Assembly (NCBI RefSeq): GCF_030867095.1
Contig: NC_081830.1
Span: forward strand, 35,075,832-35,139,831
Direction of reading: 5' to 3'
DNA: 64,000 nt
Origin: Alligator mississippiensis
Taxonomy: Eukaryota; Chordata; Crocodylia; Alligatoridae
The notes beneath the pieces are model-generated. The model did no database searches, was not told where the DNA came from, and saw only the letters and a list, made by a program, of their open reading frames with translations. Shown here piece by piece: positions 46,053 to 56,809 of the stretch. Within the stretch, counting starts at the first letter, position 1. Every line of letters starts with the position of its first letter. Both the position numbers and the translations under genes were made by a program.

Positions 46053-46766
46053 ATGCATAGTAGGGCTGTGCAAAATTTCACTGTCTGATTTGTTTCAATG
46101 CTGTTTCAGCTCATTTTGAGCTTGACAGTGAAATCAAAATGAAAGGAAAGGCTTTGAAACAGCTTTAAAATGAAACGAGGGCAGTCAAAACATTTTGAAA
46201 GTTTTGAAACATTTTGAGTTTCAAAGCTGGGCTTGCTTGCAGCTGAAGAGAAACTAAGAAGAGGCAGGGCAAAGAGAGGAAGCACTGCTCTGATACTGAC
46301 TGTGTAGTAGGTCAGTGACTGTGATCCTTCCCTGAGGTACCTTCCAATCCGAGCGCTCTGGGGAAGGGATGGAAACACAGCATAAAAAGCATTGTTTGAG
46401 CTGAGCTTTCTCTGTGCCTTCACACTCACAAGTGACACAAGTTTTGCTTTGAACAGTTTGAGGTGCAGTTTCCCAGAAAACCCTGCACTTATCTCCTTGA
46501 AACTTGGCAGGCTTTATGGCCTCAGAAGGGGCTACCATTCCAAATCAGACAACAAATGACAAAGTTATAGGAAGTTATGTGCTTCCCCATTATAGCCTAC
46601 GGGTGAAACATCAAAACAGTGTTGAAACAGTGAAACAGTTTCAATGAAACAAAATGGAACAGTGCTTTCAAAATGAAATGAAACTTGAAATGGAACACTG
46701 TCCCGTCAAGCAGTGAAATGGAAGTTGAACTAAAATAGTGCTGTTTCACACAGCCCTAATGCATAG
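46053..46766. mobile_element. hAT non-autonomous element with 8-bp TSD
   Basis: The element proper is 46061-46758 (698 bp). It begins TAGGGCTGTGCAAA and ends with the inverse counterpart TTTCACACAGCCCTA. It is bounded by ATGCATAG at 46053-46060 and again at 46759-46766, an exact 8-bp target duplication as hAT transposases make. The ends are rich in GAAAC/TTTCA words. No transposase frame is present. A related, older copy lies at 3066-3490. Confidence 0.9.
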
Positions 46767-48929
46767 TACTTTCTTTTTCCATCAGAACTGTCTTCAAAAT
46801 CCTTGTTCTGCCATAAAACTAGTTTGACAAATATAGTTTTCAAACAGAAATAATCTTTTTTGTTTTGCTCTAATCCATAGAATGAGCTACAAAGAATGTA
46901 AATAATTGACCTTGGTGAATAGACATCATTAGAGATGATCCTGATCATCTCTGATGTATTTTTTTTCCCCCATTGATTCCTATCTATGGCTTGTTTTCAT
47001 GTGCAGAGATACAATAATTCTTTTGCTGACTAGACCTTTTTCAGAAACTTTAGAGCTGGTTTCATTGGGGAAGCTATCACTATGCCTTCTCATACTCCTT
47101 ATACATGAAAAGGATTATTAGATAATCTTCTCTGATCTCTTTCAGACTACAGGCTTACTTAGGTTTACATGACTCAAAGGCAATCAAAAATTCAATGAAA
47201 TTATTGGCCTTTGAAGGGAAATAGGGCTCTTATAGTTGTGTTCCGATCATAAGACCAGGATATTTTTTGTGAATCTTGTCAGACCTGCCAGCAACCTTCA
47301 TTAGTATTATCTTGAGGACAGTTACTTCTTGCTTAAAATGGGGCTCCATTTAGTCAAGGGGGCTGCATTTGCATAGCTGGGAAGAAAAAAACTTCAGGTG
47401 AGATTACATGTTACAGTTATTAGGTGCTAATTTTAAGGAATGTTAGGTCCTTGTTACACAAATGGTGATTGGTATTACTGCTAGCTCAAGTTTGGAGCAG
47501 TCACACATTTAGGCCAGAGGAGGCCTGGAGGACTGAAAGGTAGGAACCCTTCCCCATTCTAAGCTTCCCCCCTCTCTCCCTGGGGCTCCCCTAGGTCCCC
47601 CCATCCCCATGGCTTCCCCCTGTCCCTTGAGGTTACTTCCCATCCCCCTATCCCTAGGATTCTCCTTGTCTCCCCTCCCTACTTACTTGTCACTGACTGT
47701 CCCAGGGCAGCAGGCAGCAAATGGTTAATCTGCCTCCCTGGTTAGAAAATAGATTCCAAAAAGGAATGGTAACTGAAAAATTGTATACTATTTTCATCTT
47801 CAAACTCACTTATTTAAAACACGCTTTTAATAAGGAGAAGATGTGATTTTGGGGGTGGCATCTAATAATATTTTTTTCAACAACTCCTCCTTCCCCACCT
47901 TCCAGTTCAAGATCCTTTCTATCACTATATAATCACTGTTTCCCCCTTGCTATGGGTAGGAAAATTAGACACTGAGAAATTGCTTGATGTCTCATTTGTA
48001 ACAAGATATTGCTTGATGTCTCATTGGTAACTTATAAAAATGTTAACAGTGGCATGAATATTGATCAAATAAATGTTCATTATCTTTGCTGTATCATGTG
48101 AATGAAAAATAAGTGATACAACAAAAGGCGGTAATAAACTCTGCTGCTTTACTGTAGTGTATGCCTATTATCTCTGTGGTGGAAGTCTGAACTACATGCT
48201 GTATACTACCACCCCAGACAGGCCCCTCAAGCCCCCAGAGCACCGTTCTGCTTTCCACACTTAAGAGAGATGCCCTGAGGAAGCTTGGGACACCTCTCTG
48301 AAATCAGGGAAGTCAGGTTTTCCCTGCTCAGCCAGACCCATCCTCTCATCATGGAGAATCAGGTCTGGCTGAGTGGGGAAGGGATTTTAACTACCCAGAC
48401 AGACCTGGAGCATGGGTCTGACTGAGAAAGAAAACTGGAGAGATATCATCACCCCCTGTCCCACACCCTCAAGGGTGAGACAAGAGGTGATGCATTTTGC
48501 ATAAGGAAGTGGATCAGCTGTGCCACGATGCTTCATGGCAGAGCTTATCCATGTCATTAAGCAACACAAATTTCTAGCCACAGATACTCAAGAAGCCAAA
48601 GGGAGCAAAATATATTGCTCAATTGAAAACCAGTGGTATTTCAGAACCTAAACTGCTTAGGTTCTTTAGAAATACCAGCCAATGTAGCTATCCCAAAATA
48701 AAATTGTAAATCTGCAGAAGACCCATGATTGGAAGCAGATATCCTGAACTCTATTCAAAGTATGCTGCTAGAAAAGAATTCTCTAAATAGTTCTTTTGTC
48801 CCTTTGTCAGATCTGTCTCTGACAATATAATATCCCTTCTTATGCATGTCTGCAGGAGTTTTTCCTCACAAGAAAGTTTTCAGAATGCTGCAGAAGTCGC
48901 CATTTTCAAAAACATTTTACAAATCTCAT
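46767..48929. other. Gene-free 3' flank of OR10-like gene
   Basis: No coding sequence is recognised. It includes a C-rich patch at 47560-47685 (on the plus strand) and a two-copy 29-base tandem repeat. A short inverted pair, TCCCTGCTCAGCCAGACC at 48318 and GGTCTGGCTGAGTGGGGA at 48363, gives a possible stem with an 18-base arm. Confidence 0.45.
47979..48032 (+). repeat. Two-copy 29-bp tandem repeat
   Basis: The unit begins ATTGCTTGATGTCTCATT and is repeated once with a single T/G difference. Confidence 0.85.
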
Positions 48930-49892
48930 TTACAGTTTCCATGAGAATACCTTCCGTGCCGCCATCCTTCTCAGAGCTAACTTCACCTCATTGTTCCTCA
49001 GGCTGTAGATGATGGGGTTCAACATGGGTGTGATGATTGTATAGAACAAAGACAGGAACTTCTTAACATTCAGTGAGTATTTGGACTTGGGCTGTAGATA
49101 CGTCAGGCTGCCACTCCCATAGAATAATGTCACCACAATGAGGTGTGAGGAACAGGTGGAGAAGGCTTTGCGCCTGCTCTCAGCTGACTTCATCTTCAGA
49201 ATGGTATTGATGATGCAGATGTAGGAGATCAGGATTAGCATGGATGGGAGTATGAGGAACAGCAGTGTGGAAGTCATGATCTGCTTCTCATACATTGAGG
49301 TGTCAGCACAAACCAGTTTCAGAACTGGTGGTATATCACAAAAGAAATGATTGAGCACATTGGGACCACAGAAAGGCATGTTAAAAAGCCAAGCTGATTG
49401 AAACAGGGAAACAGGGATTCCAAGCATACAAACCCCTCCCACCATCCTCCAACAGACCTGCTGATTCATGACAGTAGTGTAGCACAGTGGGTTGCAGATG
49501 GCCACATAGCGGTCATAGGCCATGGCTGCCAGGAGAAAGCATTCTGAACAGCAAAAGAAAAAGAAGAAGAACATCTGGAGTGCACATCCCAAAAATGAAA
49601 TGCTCTTGTCCTCAGCCAGGAGGTTGACCAGCATCTTGGGAACTGTGACTAAGGTGAAGCAGATCTCAAAGAAGGATAAGTTTTTGAGGAAGAAGTACAT
49701 AGGGGAGTGGAGGGCAGCATCCCATGTGATGATGAGGATGATGAGGATGTTCCCAGTTACTGTCACTATGTACAGGAACAGAATCACAAAAAATAATATG
49801 CCTTGCAGGTGTGGGAGATTTGAGAACCCCACAAGAATGAATTTGCTTACAGAGGTTTGGTTCCTCCACCACATTTCCTCAGTGTGTATCAT
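48930..49892 (-). CDS. Olfactory receptor, OR10-like, intact
   Basis: A 320-residue odorant receptor. Landmarks: N-glycosylation site N11, GN of TM1 at 47-48, PMYFFLKNLSFFEICF at 64-79, C103, MAYDRYVAIC at 124-133, FCGPNVLNHFFCDIPPV with C185, C195, SYICI at the end of TM5, KAFSTCSSHL at 242-251 and PMLNPIIY at 289-296. FEICFTLV..PKML and the QPKSKYS region suit family 10 (10A-like). Oddities: C137 in NPLCY, where H or R is usual, and a run of phenylalanines in TM3. The first ATG lies directly at a splice acceptor. The ATG six codons on (M7, at 49874) gives the length usual for OR10 and may be the one used. There are no breaks. Confidence 0.95.
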   Translation of the reverse strand: MIHTEEMWWRNQTSVSKFILVGFSNLPHLQGILFFVILFLYIVTVTGNILIILIITWDAALHSPMYFFLKNLSFFEICFTLVTVPKMLVNLLAEDKSISFLGCALQMFFFFFFCCSECFLLAAMAYDRYVAICNPLCYTTVMNQQVCWRMVGGVCMLGIPVSLFQSAWLFNMPFCGPNVLNHFFCDIPPVLKLVCADTSMYEKQIMTSTLLFLILPSMLILISYICIINTILKMKSAESRRKAFSTCSSHLIVVTLFYGSGSLTYLQPKSKYSLNVKKFLSLFYTIITPMLNPIIYSLRNNEVKLALRRMAARKVFSWKL

Positions 49893-49922
49893 CTAAAAAG
49901 AGAATAAAAGTAGAAAAAAGGT
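49893..49922 (-). promoter_or_regulatory. Splice acceptor of OR10-like coding exon
   Basis: The minus strand reads CTTTTATTCTCTTTTTAG, with AG at 49894-49893 directly before the first ATG. It is a strong pyrimidine tract, so the coding exon would start with ATG itself. Confidence 0.7.
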
Positions 49923-49935
49923 ATGTATAGGATAT

Positions 49936-50497
49936 ACGTATAGGATAATGCATCCAGGAATAGAATTCCAATAGATGTGTAAATGCCAAAAATGCCATGC
50001 AGATCACTAAACAGAAATATAATTCCACTCCTAGATACCTGTTTCCCATTTGAGGCCCTATTGAGTTCACACATTTACCGTGTGTCTATTTTTTAAGCCT
50101 TCCTCAAAAGCATTGCGGGGTGGCTGCAGTCAAGATTGGTGATTTTGATTTAGGTGTGCTAGGGCTACTGCTGGGACTTAAACCTGAAGGTTCCTGGCTA
50201 GAGGGTCTTGCCCCTCTGCTCATGGTCAGACCAATCATCACATTTGGGGTCAGGAAGAAGTCTCACCCCATGTTAAGAATGGTATAGGCTGTAGGGGATT
50301 TTGACTTCCTCTGTAGTATGGGGCATGGACCTGTTGTGTAGTTTTGCTAATAAATTAGACAATACATTTGGGTACAATGGTTTGGGTAGTGATGATCTTG
50401 CCTCAGACAGAGTGTGGACTAGATGAAGTCCCTTCCAGCCCTACTTCCTTTGATTCTATGATTCTATGAGTTTGGGACCTAAGTGGTCCATGATAGA
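49936..50497 (+). repeat. Local duplication, copy 1 (with CR1-like tail)
   Basis: 562 bp matching 54521-55200 in the same orientation, with about 13 differences in a 370-base stretch compared by eye (about 96%). The right part looks like an old CR1 3' UTR (GGGGTCAGGAAG, CCCTTCCAGCCCTA, GATTCTATG repeats), but identity runs 30 bases past that tail, to CCATGATAGA. Copy 1 lacks about 119 bases present in copy 2 and has one extra GATTCTAT unit. It begins 43 bases upstream of the OR10-like acceptor. Confidence 0.85.
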
Positions 50498-53400
50498 GTT
50501 GCATACACTTCTAAAGGTATTTTGAAACAGCCTAACTTTTATGGTGCCTCACATTTAGGGGGGCAGTATAGGACACGGTAAGAAGCAGTTGCCTTATTTT
50601 CAAACAGTGGATTCTTATTTTATAAAAACTCTTATCTGTGTCACTCCCCAAACAGATTATGTATATGTAGATGTGCACCTGCATGTGTGTGTGTCTGTAT
50701 TTATCTGTACTTAAAAAGGTAACATTTCACATGCACATAAATATTTAAGCAGGACTATGCTGACCTAAGCATTATTAAAGGAAAGGTGCATACATTCTGA
50801 CTGAAAAGTGACTAAAGTAACTTGTTGGGTTTTTTTTAATTGGACCTAGCTGCCCAATCTTCTTAAACACTTCTGTAAATTTCACTAGCTATGGGCACTT
50901 AAGTTATGACTCACCAGAATTGCTGGAGGATCTGGTCTTGCTTTTATAGGCATCCATGGGAGATTTTGAAGAGCCAAATTGAGAGCCAAACCAAAAGCAG
51001 TGATTGAATAGGAGTTAGGCACATAAATGCATTTTCTTAGGATCTTGGTTGACATTTGCAGATCACACACACTTTCATGAAACAGGATAAAGATGAAAAT
51101 CAGGGGTTTTTTGTATGGCTTATGCTAACTACTGAGTGATAGTTAAAACTCAGTGAGCAAAATCCTGAACTCCTTTGCAATGAAATATTATTAGAAAACA
51201 CTAATCAATTTTTACAATGTTCTCCATGGAAACAAAGTCTTTACTGACACATTGAAATGAACTTTATAAATCAAGTTATACCTTTTTAATAAAGAACCCA
51301 CTCTCCTCCCCCCCCGGCTGTCCCTTAATAACTACACAGGACTTAATCCTGATTCAGTTAGGGAGTAAAAGAACAACTGACCCCCTAATGTTAGTTAGGC
51401 TACTCCTGATTAACTCTAGGGTAAAATCAGAACCAGGCATTTGACTGCCATGGATTCACTTCTGATTTATGGCAATTTAAATAAAGTTAATCATGTAAGT
51501 CAGTGGAGGAATTACAGTCTTGGGTTAGCTGTAAGGCATGAAGTCTATACAGTACCCCTGGTGGAGGTCTGGAAGATTTTGGACCATTTCATAGCCCATA
51601 TATTTGATGCCTAAGTGGTAGTTAAGCGGCTAAATACAATCCTATTCCATCCTGTTCAAGTCCTTGAAGAAAACATAAATGAACTTAAGTCACAAAAAAG
51701 AAGGAAAGGGGAGGTGGACCCACACAACTTTTTCATTAACAGTTTTTTTTTTTTTCAAGGGATTTAAGAATGGTAGAATAGAATCACACTGGGGTTGTCA
51801 TCCACATGTGTAGGGTTACACATCCAGGAATAGAATTAGTGCCAAAAAATCCCTATAGACACCCCAAAATGGCCATTTAGATGACCTGAGTTTTTGTCCT
51901 GGTTTAGATGGCTGTTTTTTTGCGGGTTTTTTTTTTTTTTTGTTAATGTTCTGGCTCCTAATTCTATGTTTCATTAAGATTTAACTCACCTAATCTACTT
52001 AAATAATTCTGAAAATATTATAGGAATTGTTCATCTATTTAACACTGACTTTATATTGAAAGATAATGTAACTATACCTGAATACTAAAGAAGTAATTGC
52101 AAATAAATAACAAAGAATAACATAAATCAGAACCCATAAAATGACTTTGGACCACCAATCCAAGGGGCACTTCTATACTTTGTAAAATGCCGCTCTGTTG
52201 ATCCTTACTTACTGTATTGATTAACCAAGATTACCCTTAGTTTGTTACACAAAACCATAACAACATGCCAAAAGCACCCAGCTACTAGTAAATTTAAGCA
52301 CAACTATAATTTTAAAATCCTAGAAAACTAAAGAAAACATATTACTCCTTATATAATTTGACATGTTATCCTAAGATTTGTATAAGAAATGCATTTATTT
52401 ATGTATTTATGTGTTAATTTTCTTCCTTTCTTTTACGCTATCTGACCAATAGCTGGGAAATACAACATTTATATCTGATTGCTGTCAGAAGTTCTTTACC
52501 TACCTTTGAAGCCTGATGAAATTATCACTGAATCCAAGAATCCACGTAATGATGAAGCCAGCTGTCTTTGTTTCCTTTTTTTCCCCTCTCTACGTGCTGC
52601 AGGATACCATCTCTGATTAATTTTCTGATATTAATTAGAAAAAAAAAGCAACCAAACTAAAAAAAGCAAAGTCCCAAGCACTTGATTCTGGTCTTTAAGA
52701 GTCTGAATACTGGCATGGAGGTCGATAGTTAAGCTCCTGCTTGCTTCCCTGCAGTTCCACCATGTATATTTGAATCATGCTCCAAAGTACATTGTAGCAC
52801 TTGGCACCAAACTTTGACTGGAAAAATATGCTACACGTGCCTCTATTTACCTGTTCAGTTCTATGTGGCTGATCACTGTTAGCTGAAGAAATTTAGTTTC
52901 TTCAAGACCAACCTTACAATGAGATGTAATTTATGGCTAGGAATGAGATTAAGATGATGTCAGTAGTAAGAGCTATATAACAGACCTCAATGAGAATGAA
53001 ATCAGAGTCCTAGTAATACTCTCTTGTTGAAAAGTTCAATAAATACATTTTGCAATTTTAAGGGTTGGGACACTGAATTTGTCTTGCTCATCGGAGTCCT
53101 ATGTCTCCTGAGTACACTAATTACAGTTGCATTTTTAGATGTCTCTTTCTGTCCATCTCCAACTACTTTTTCTATCTTGATTTTGTCCTCTTTGTAGAAC
53201 TTTCTCTCCTCCTATCTTTGTTCTTTCTACCGCTATGCTTCTATTTTTGCATCCAAACCTATTCATTCATTATTTAAATTCATCAAGTAGATTACTACCA
53301 GAATTTAACTTAATTTCTTATCTATAGCAAAAATACAGTGTATTTAGCAAAAATACAGTGGAATAATCCTGAAGATCTTTTTCAGTATTTATTAAGTTCT

Positions 53401-53502
53401 TAGAGTGAGATCACACAAGAATGTAGGCTCTAAATTCGGATTAAGGTAGAATTCAGGCACCCGATGTTGAGAGAGGGATTCCCATATGGAAACCTATGAG
53501 GC
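50498..53502. other. Gene-free 5' region of OR10-like gene
   Basis: No gene is seen. Bases 51790-51836 share about 45 bases with the left edge of the two duplication copies (TTGTCATCCACATGTGTAGG, then CCAGGAATAGAATT). A short TG run lies at 50684-50697 and T-runs at 51747 and 51925. A non-coding exon of the OR10-like gene could lie here, but none was identified. Confidence 0.4.
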
Positions 53503-53625
53503 CACAGAATCATAGAACATTAAGGTTGGAAGGGACCTCAGGGGGTAATCTAATCCAACCCCCAGCTCAAAGCAGGACTATCCCCAACTATATCATCCCA
53601 GCCCACGTTGGGGATCCAGTATTCT
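53503..53625 (-). mobile_element. CR1 3'-UTR fragment
   Basis: AATCATAGAACATTAAGGTTGGAAGGGACCTCA and CCAACCCCC, CTCAAAGCAGGACTA form the inverse of a CR1 3' end of an older subfamily than those at 4668 and 37338. About 120 bp remain. Confidence 0.85.
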
Positions 53626-54520
53626 AGAGGCCTATGTTTTCATATAAAAACTGATTTGATGTCTAAAATTCAGCTTCTGCTTATGCCCAGAAGAGACAAT
53701 ATAGTGGCTTAGATGAGAGGAATTACGGTGGAATTCTATTTCCCTGTGGTTATCTAAGTAGTTTCTTTGGTCAGTTATGGCATTTGTGGCTCTTAATACT
53801 GGTAGCCATTCTAGTTTTCATCCATATGGATGTGTAGTGTGTGCATCCCCATACATGTATGGACTAGGAATGCACAGTAGGCTCTACACTAGCTTCACAC
53901 ATGCCCAGCCAAATATGTGTACTTTGCTAGATGTGTAGCAGGATCCAAGATCCCAGAATATAGTCAGCCCCAAATCAGCCACTGTCAGTTTTAAGAAGAG
54001 GGACTTTCCATGTTTTAGCAAAAAGAAAAGCTAAGGCAAGTAGTGTAGCATCTAAACCTACGTTCTTATCCAACACTTCTTAAGAACCTTACCCCTGGGA
54101 AGCTATGAGGGGAGATTTATGGGGACTGGAAGAAGACCACAAAACAGGGTGTGTGTTGTTCAGTCAGATGGCTGCTGGCCTGAAAAGGAGGGGCCTTTGG
54201 TTCCAGCATGCGGTCAGAAACTTCCTTTCTGCATTGGAATCCGTACCCCCAAATGACTATATGAAATACAACTGGCAGATGCTCACTTTCATAGAAATGG
54301 TGGAGAGAGGCTTGGATATTGTCTGGTCTGTAGCATGGTAGTTAATGGGATTTGAAGAACATCAGAGAGATTCAGGTTCAATTCATCTTTGTAAGAGGTT
54401 GGCTAGAGTCCCCATCTGTGATTAGTGCACTAGATGCTTAACTTTTGTAGTTAAGAAATGGGACAAACTCTTGTCCACCCACCTCCTGTTGTTACTGGTA
54501 CAGGCATATGTTGTCATTTA
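53626..54520. other. Gene-free stretch
   Basis: No gene is supported. It includes the SINE candidate listed separately. Confidence 0.45.
54335..54400 (+). repeat. Possible tRNA-like SINE relic
   Basis: ATGGTAGTTAATGGG followed about 27 bases later by GGTTCAATTC, an exact B-box core. The A box is imperfect, and no tail or target duplication was seen. Confidence 0.35.
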
Positions 54521-55200
54521 CATGTATAGGGTAATGCATTTAGGAATAGAATTGCAATCAATGTGTAAATGCCAAAAATGCCATGCAGATCACTAAGCAG
54601 AAATATAATTCCACTCCTAGATACCTGTTTCCCATTTGAGGCCCTATTGAGTTCACAAATTTACCATGTGTCTGTTTTTTAAGCCCTCCTCAAAAGCATT
54701 TGCGGGATGGCTGCAGTCAAGATTGGTGATTTTGATTTAGGTGTGCTAGGGCTACTGCTGGGACTTAAACCTGGAGGTTCCTGGCTAGAGGGTCTTGCCC
54801 CTCTGCTCATGGTCAGACCAATCATCACATTCGGGGTCAGGAAGAAGTCTCACCCCATGATAAGAATGGTTTAGGCTGTGGGGGATTTTGACTTCCTCTG
54901 TAGTATGGGGCATGGACCTGTTCATGGAACCTCTCAAGCATACTTTAACAACATTTGCAGCAACAGGATATTGGCTGCTGTGGTTCCCCCTGCTTTAGCT
55001 ATAGCAGTTTATCATTTTATGTCTGATGGTTGTGCCAGGATTGATTGTGTAGTTTTGCTAATAAGTTAGACAATAGATTTGGGTACAATGGTTTGGGTAG
55101 TGATGATCTTGCCTCAGGCAGGGTGTAGACTAGATGAAGTCCCTTCCAGCCCTACTTCCTTTGATTCTATGAGTTTGGGACCTAAGTGGTCCATGATAGA
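54521..55200 (+). repeat. Local duplication, copy 2 (with CR1-like tail)
   Basis: 680 bp matching 49936-50497 at about 96%, plus an additional stretch of about 119 bases (near 54922-55041) absent from copy 1. The CR1-like tail here has a single GATTCTATGA. Similarity stops at CCATGATAGA in both copies. Confidence 0.85.
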
Positions 55201-56689
55201 TTCCCCAGAGGAGAATTTACTTGGTATCCCAAGCATTTTGCAGTCTCTTGGAGAAACTCATGAAGCTAGCCCAGGGGTAGCTCCTACAGTGGGTGATCCC
55301 CCTGGCTTCCTGGAATCTGCTGCCAGATGTTTTGGTCCCAGATATGTCATTCTTTTCCCAGTCATTTGTGGACTCCTGCTTCTAGAGACAGACTATTTTC
55401 TTCCAGGGGATTGAGTGTACCTGTGTTCATGTTACTCAAATTGCCAGTTGCTCAAATCACAAGGAAGACTTTATAAAGTGGGATAAGGCAAGGTGCTGCA
55501 TTTATTGATTACATGAGTTAGACGTAGAGGTTCGGACACACCATTTATACAAACACACACAAGTCATCACACACATCATTACACACAGGTATACACATAC
55601 ACAAAACAATCATTCCATCCACACATACACCTGATATAGTTACCAGCAATACCCAGCCAACCCGGGTTTATTGAGTAGATTATGATTTGAAGATAGCAGA
55701 TTTGAAGATAACAGCGGGAGCAGGGTGAACAGATGCAACTGTACTCTGATGAAACAGCAGTAGAGAAAAAGACTTACTCAACTTGGCATTTTCAAAGTGT
55801 TCTTTTATAGGGGTTGGCATCCTTTGTTTCAGTGCTTTGGGGTTTTTCCATACCCAGCTTCTGTTTTTGCAGTTGTTCTTTTGTCTTCAGCTTATCTTAG
55901 CCTTGGAGTGTTTTTGCTGCCCTTCTGACAGGATGGGTCAGTTCCTTCTCCTCGTTATCTTCTTTGTGCCCTAGGCCTAACAGGGATTCTTCAGCCATTC
56001 ATTAATTAGTTTACTGACTGGTAACTTACATTTGGTGCCTTGTTGCTTACATAAACAGTTAAATCTTCTTCTCCCATCTCTATGCCATTCTCTCACCATT
56101 CATCCTTTTACACACACTCATACATAAAGGCTATGCAGAGTTTATTCACTTGTGTTAAGCAGAAGGATACAGAATGGAGTTCTCAAGTGACTTACAGGAC
56201 AAGACTAACATGGTTATATTTCACTATTATTACACTCTATGTTAACATCAGTTACTTTAGTTCAGTTCATGCTACATTCACACCCAGCAAAGCAGGAAGC
56301 TCTTAAAAAAAACAAAAAACAAACAACCACTTTTATTACTCAACAGTAATACAGCAGGCAGAGTCCTTGGCCTTGGGTATTAATGCCTAGGCCTGCTCCC
56401 AAGCAGACTCTCTCTTCAATAAACAGACCTTTCTGTTCTTTCAGGTGCCACAGGGTAAGATATTTTTGAGGTATTTTGACACTTCCATCCTTCATCATTG
56501 ATGTGCCTGTTGACTTGGCACACACCAGATCAACACTCGGGATCTCCATATCACGCTGTTAGGGCATGACACAAATTATATACATACACACAAACTACAT
56601 GTACAACACTATGGGTTCATACACACATTCACAAACATGCAAACATGCACTTCCATGGCTATATGTTGACACTAGGGGTGCTTTGAGTA
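55201..56689. other. Gene-free stretch, unassigned
   Basis: No gene is supported. CA-rich patches lie at 55545-55625 and 56576-56650. TTTATTGATTAC (55500) and TTTTATTACTC (56331) could be poly-A signals of minus-strand LTRs, but no pair of ends was found. Confidence 0.35.
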
Positions 56690-56803
56690 ACTTGGTGCTT
56701 GTAGTTACTCAGGGTCATGGTGCCCCAGGGTTACTTGGGGTCACAGTGCTGCAGTTACTCAGGGTCACTGTGCCCCAGGGTTACTTGGTGTCATGGTGCC
56801 CTG
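56690..56803 (+). repeat. Minisatellite, about 58-bp unit
   Basis: Two imperfect units of GTTACT..GGGTCA..GTGCCCCAGGGTTACTTGG, with an internal half-repeat (GGTTACTTGG / AGTTACTCAGG). Confidence 0.75.
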
Positions 56804-56809
56804 TGGGAG

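Noticed and set aside
49522-49896. 124-codon frame antisense to the OR10-like gene
   Set aside because: Shadow frame. The same holds for the plus-strand frame at 24559-24924 opposite the OR6-like gene.
55440-56640. Possible LTRs (TTTATT signals and CA-rich stretches)
   Set aside because: No paired ends, primer site or internal coding sequence could be tied to them.
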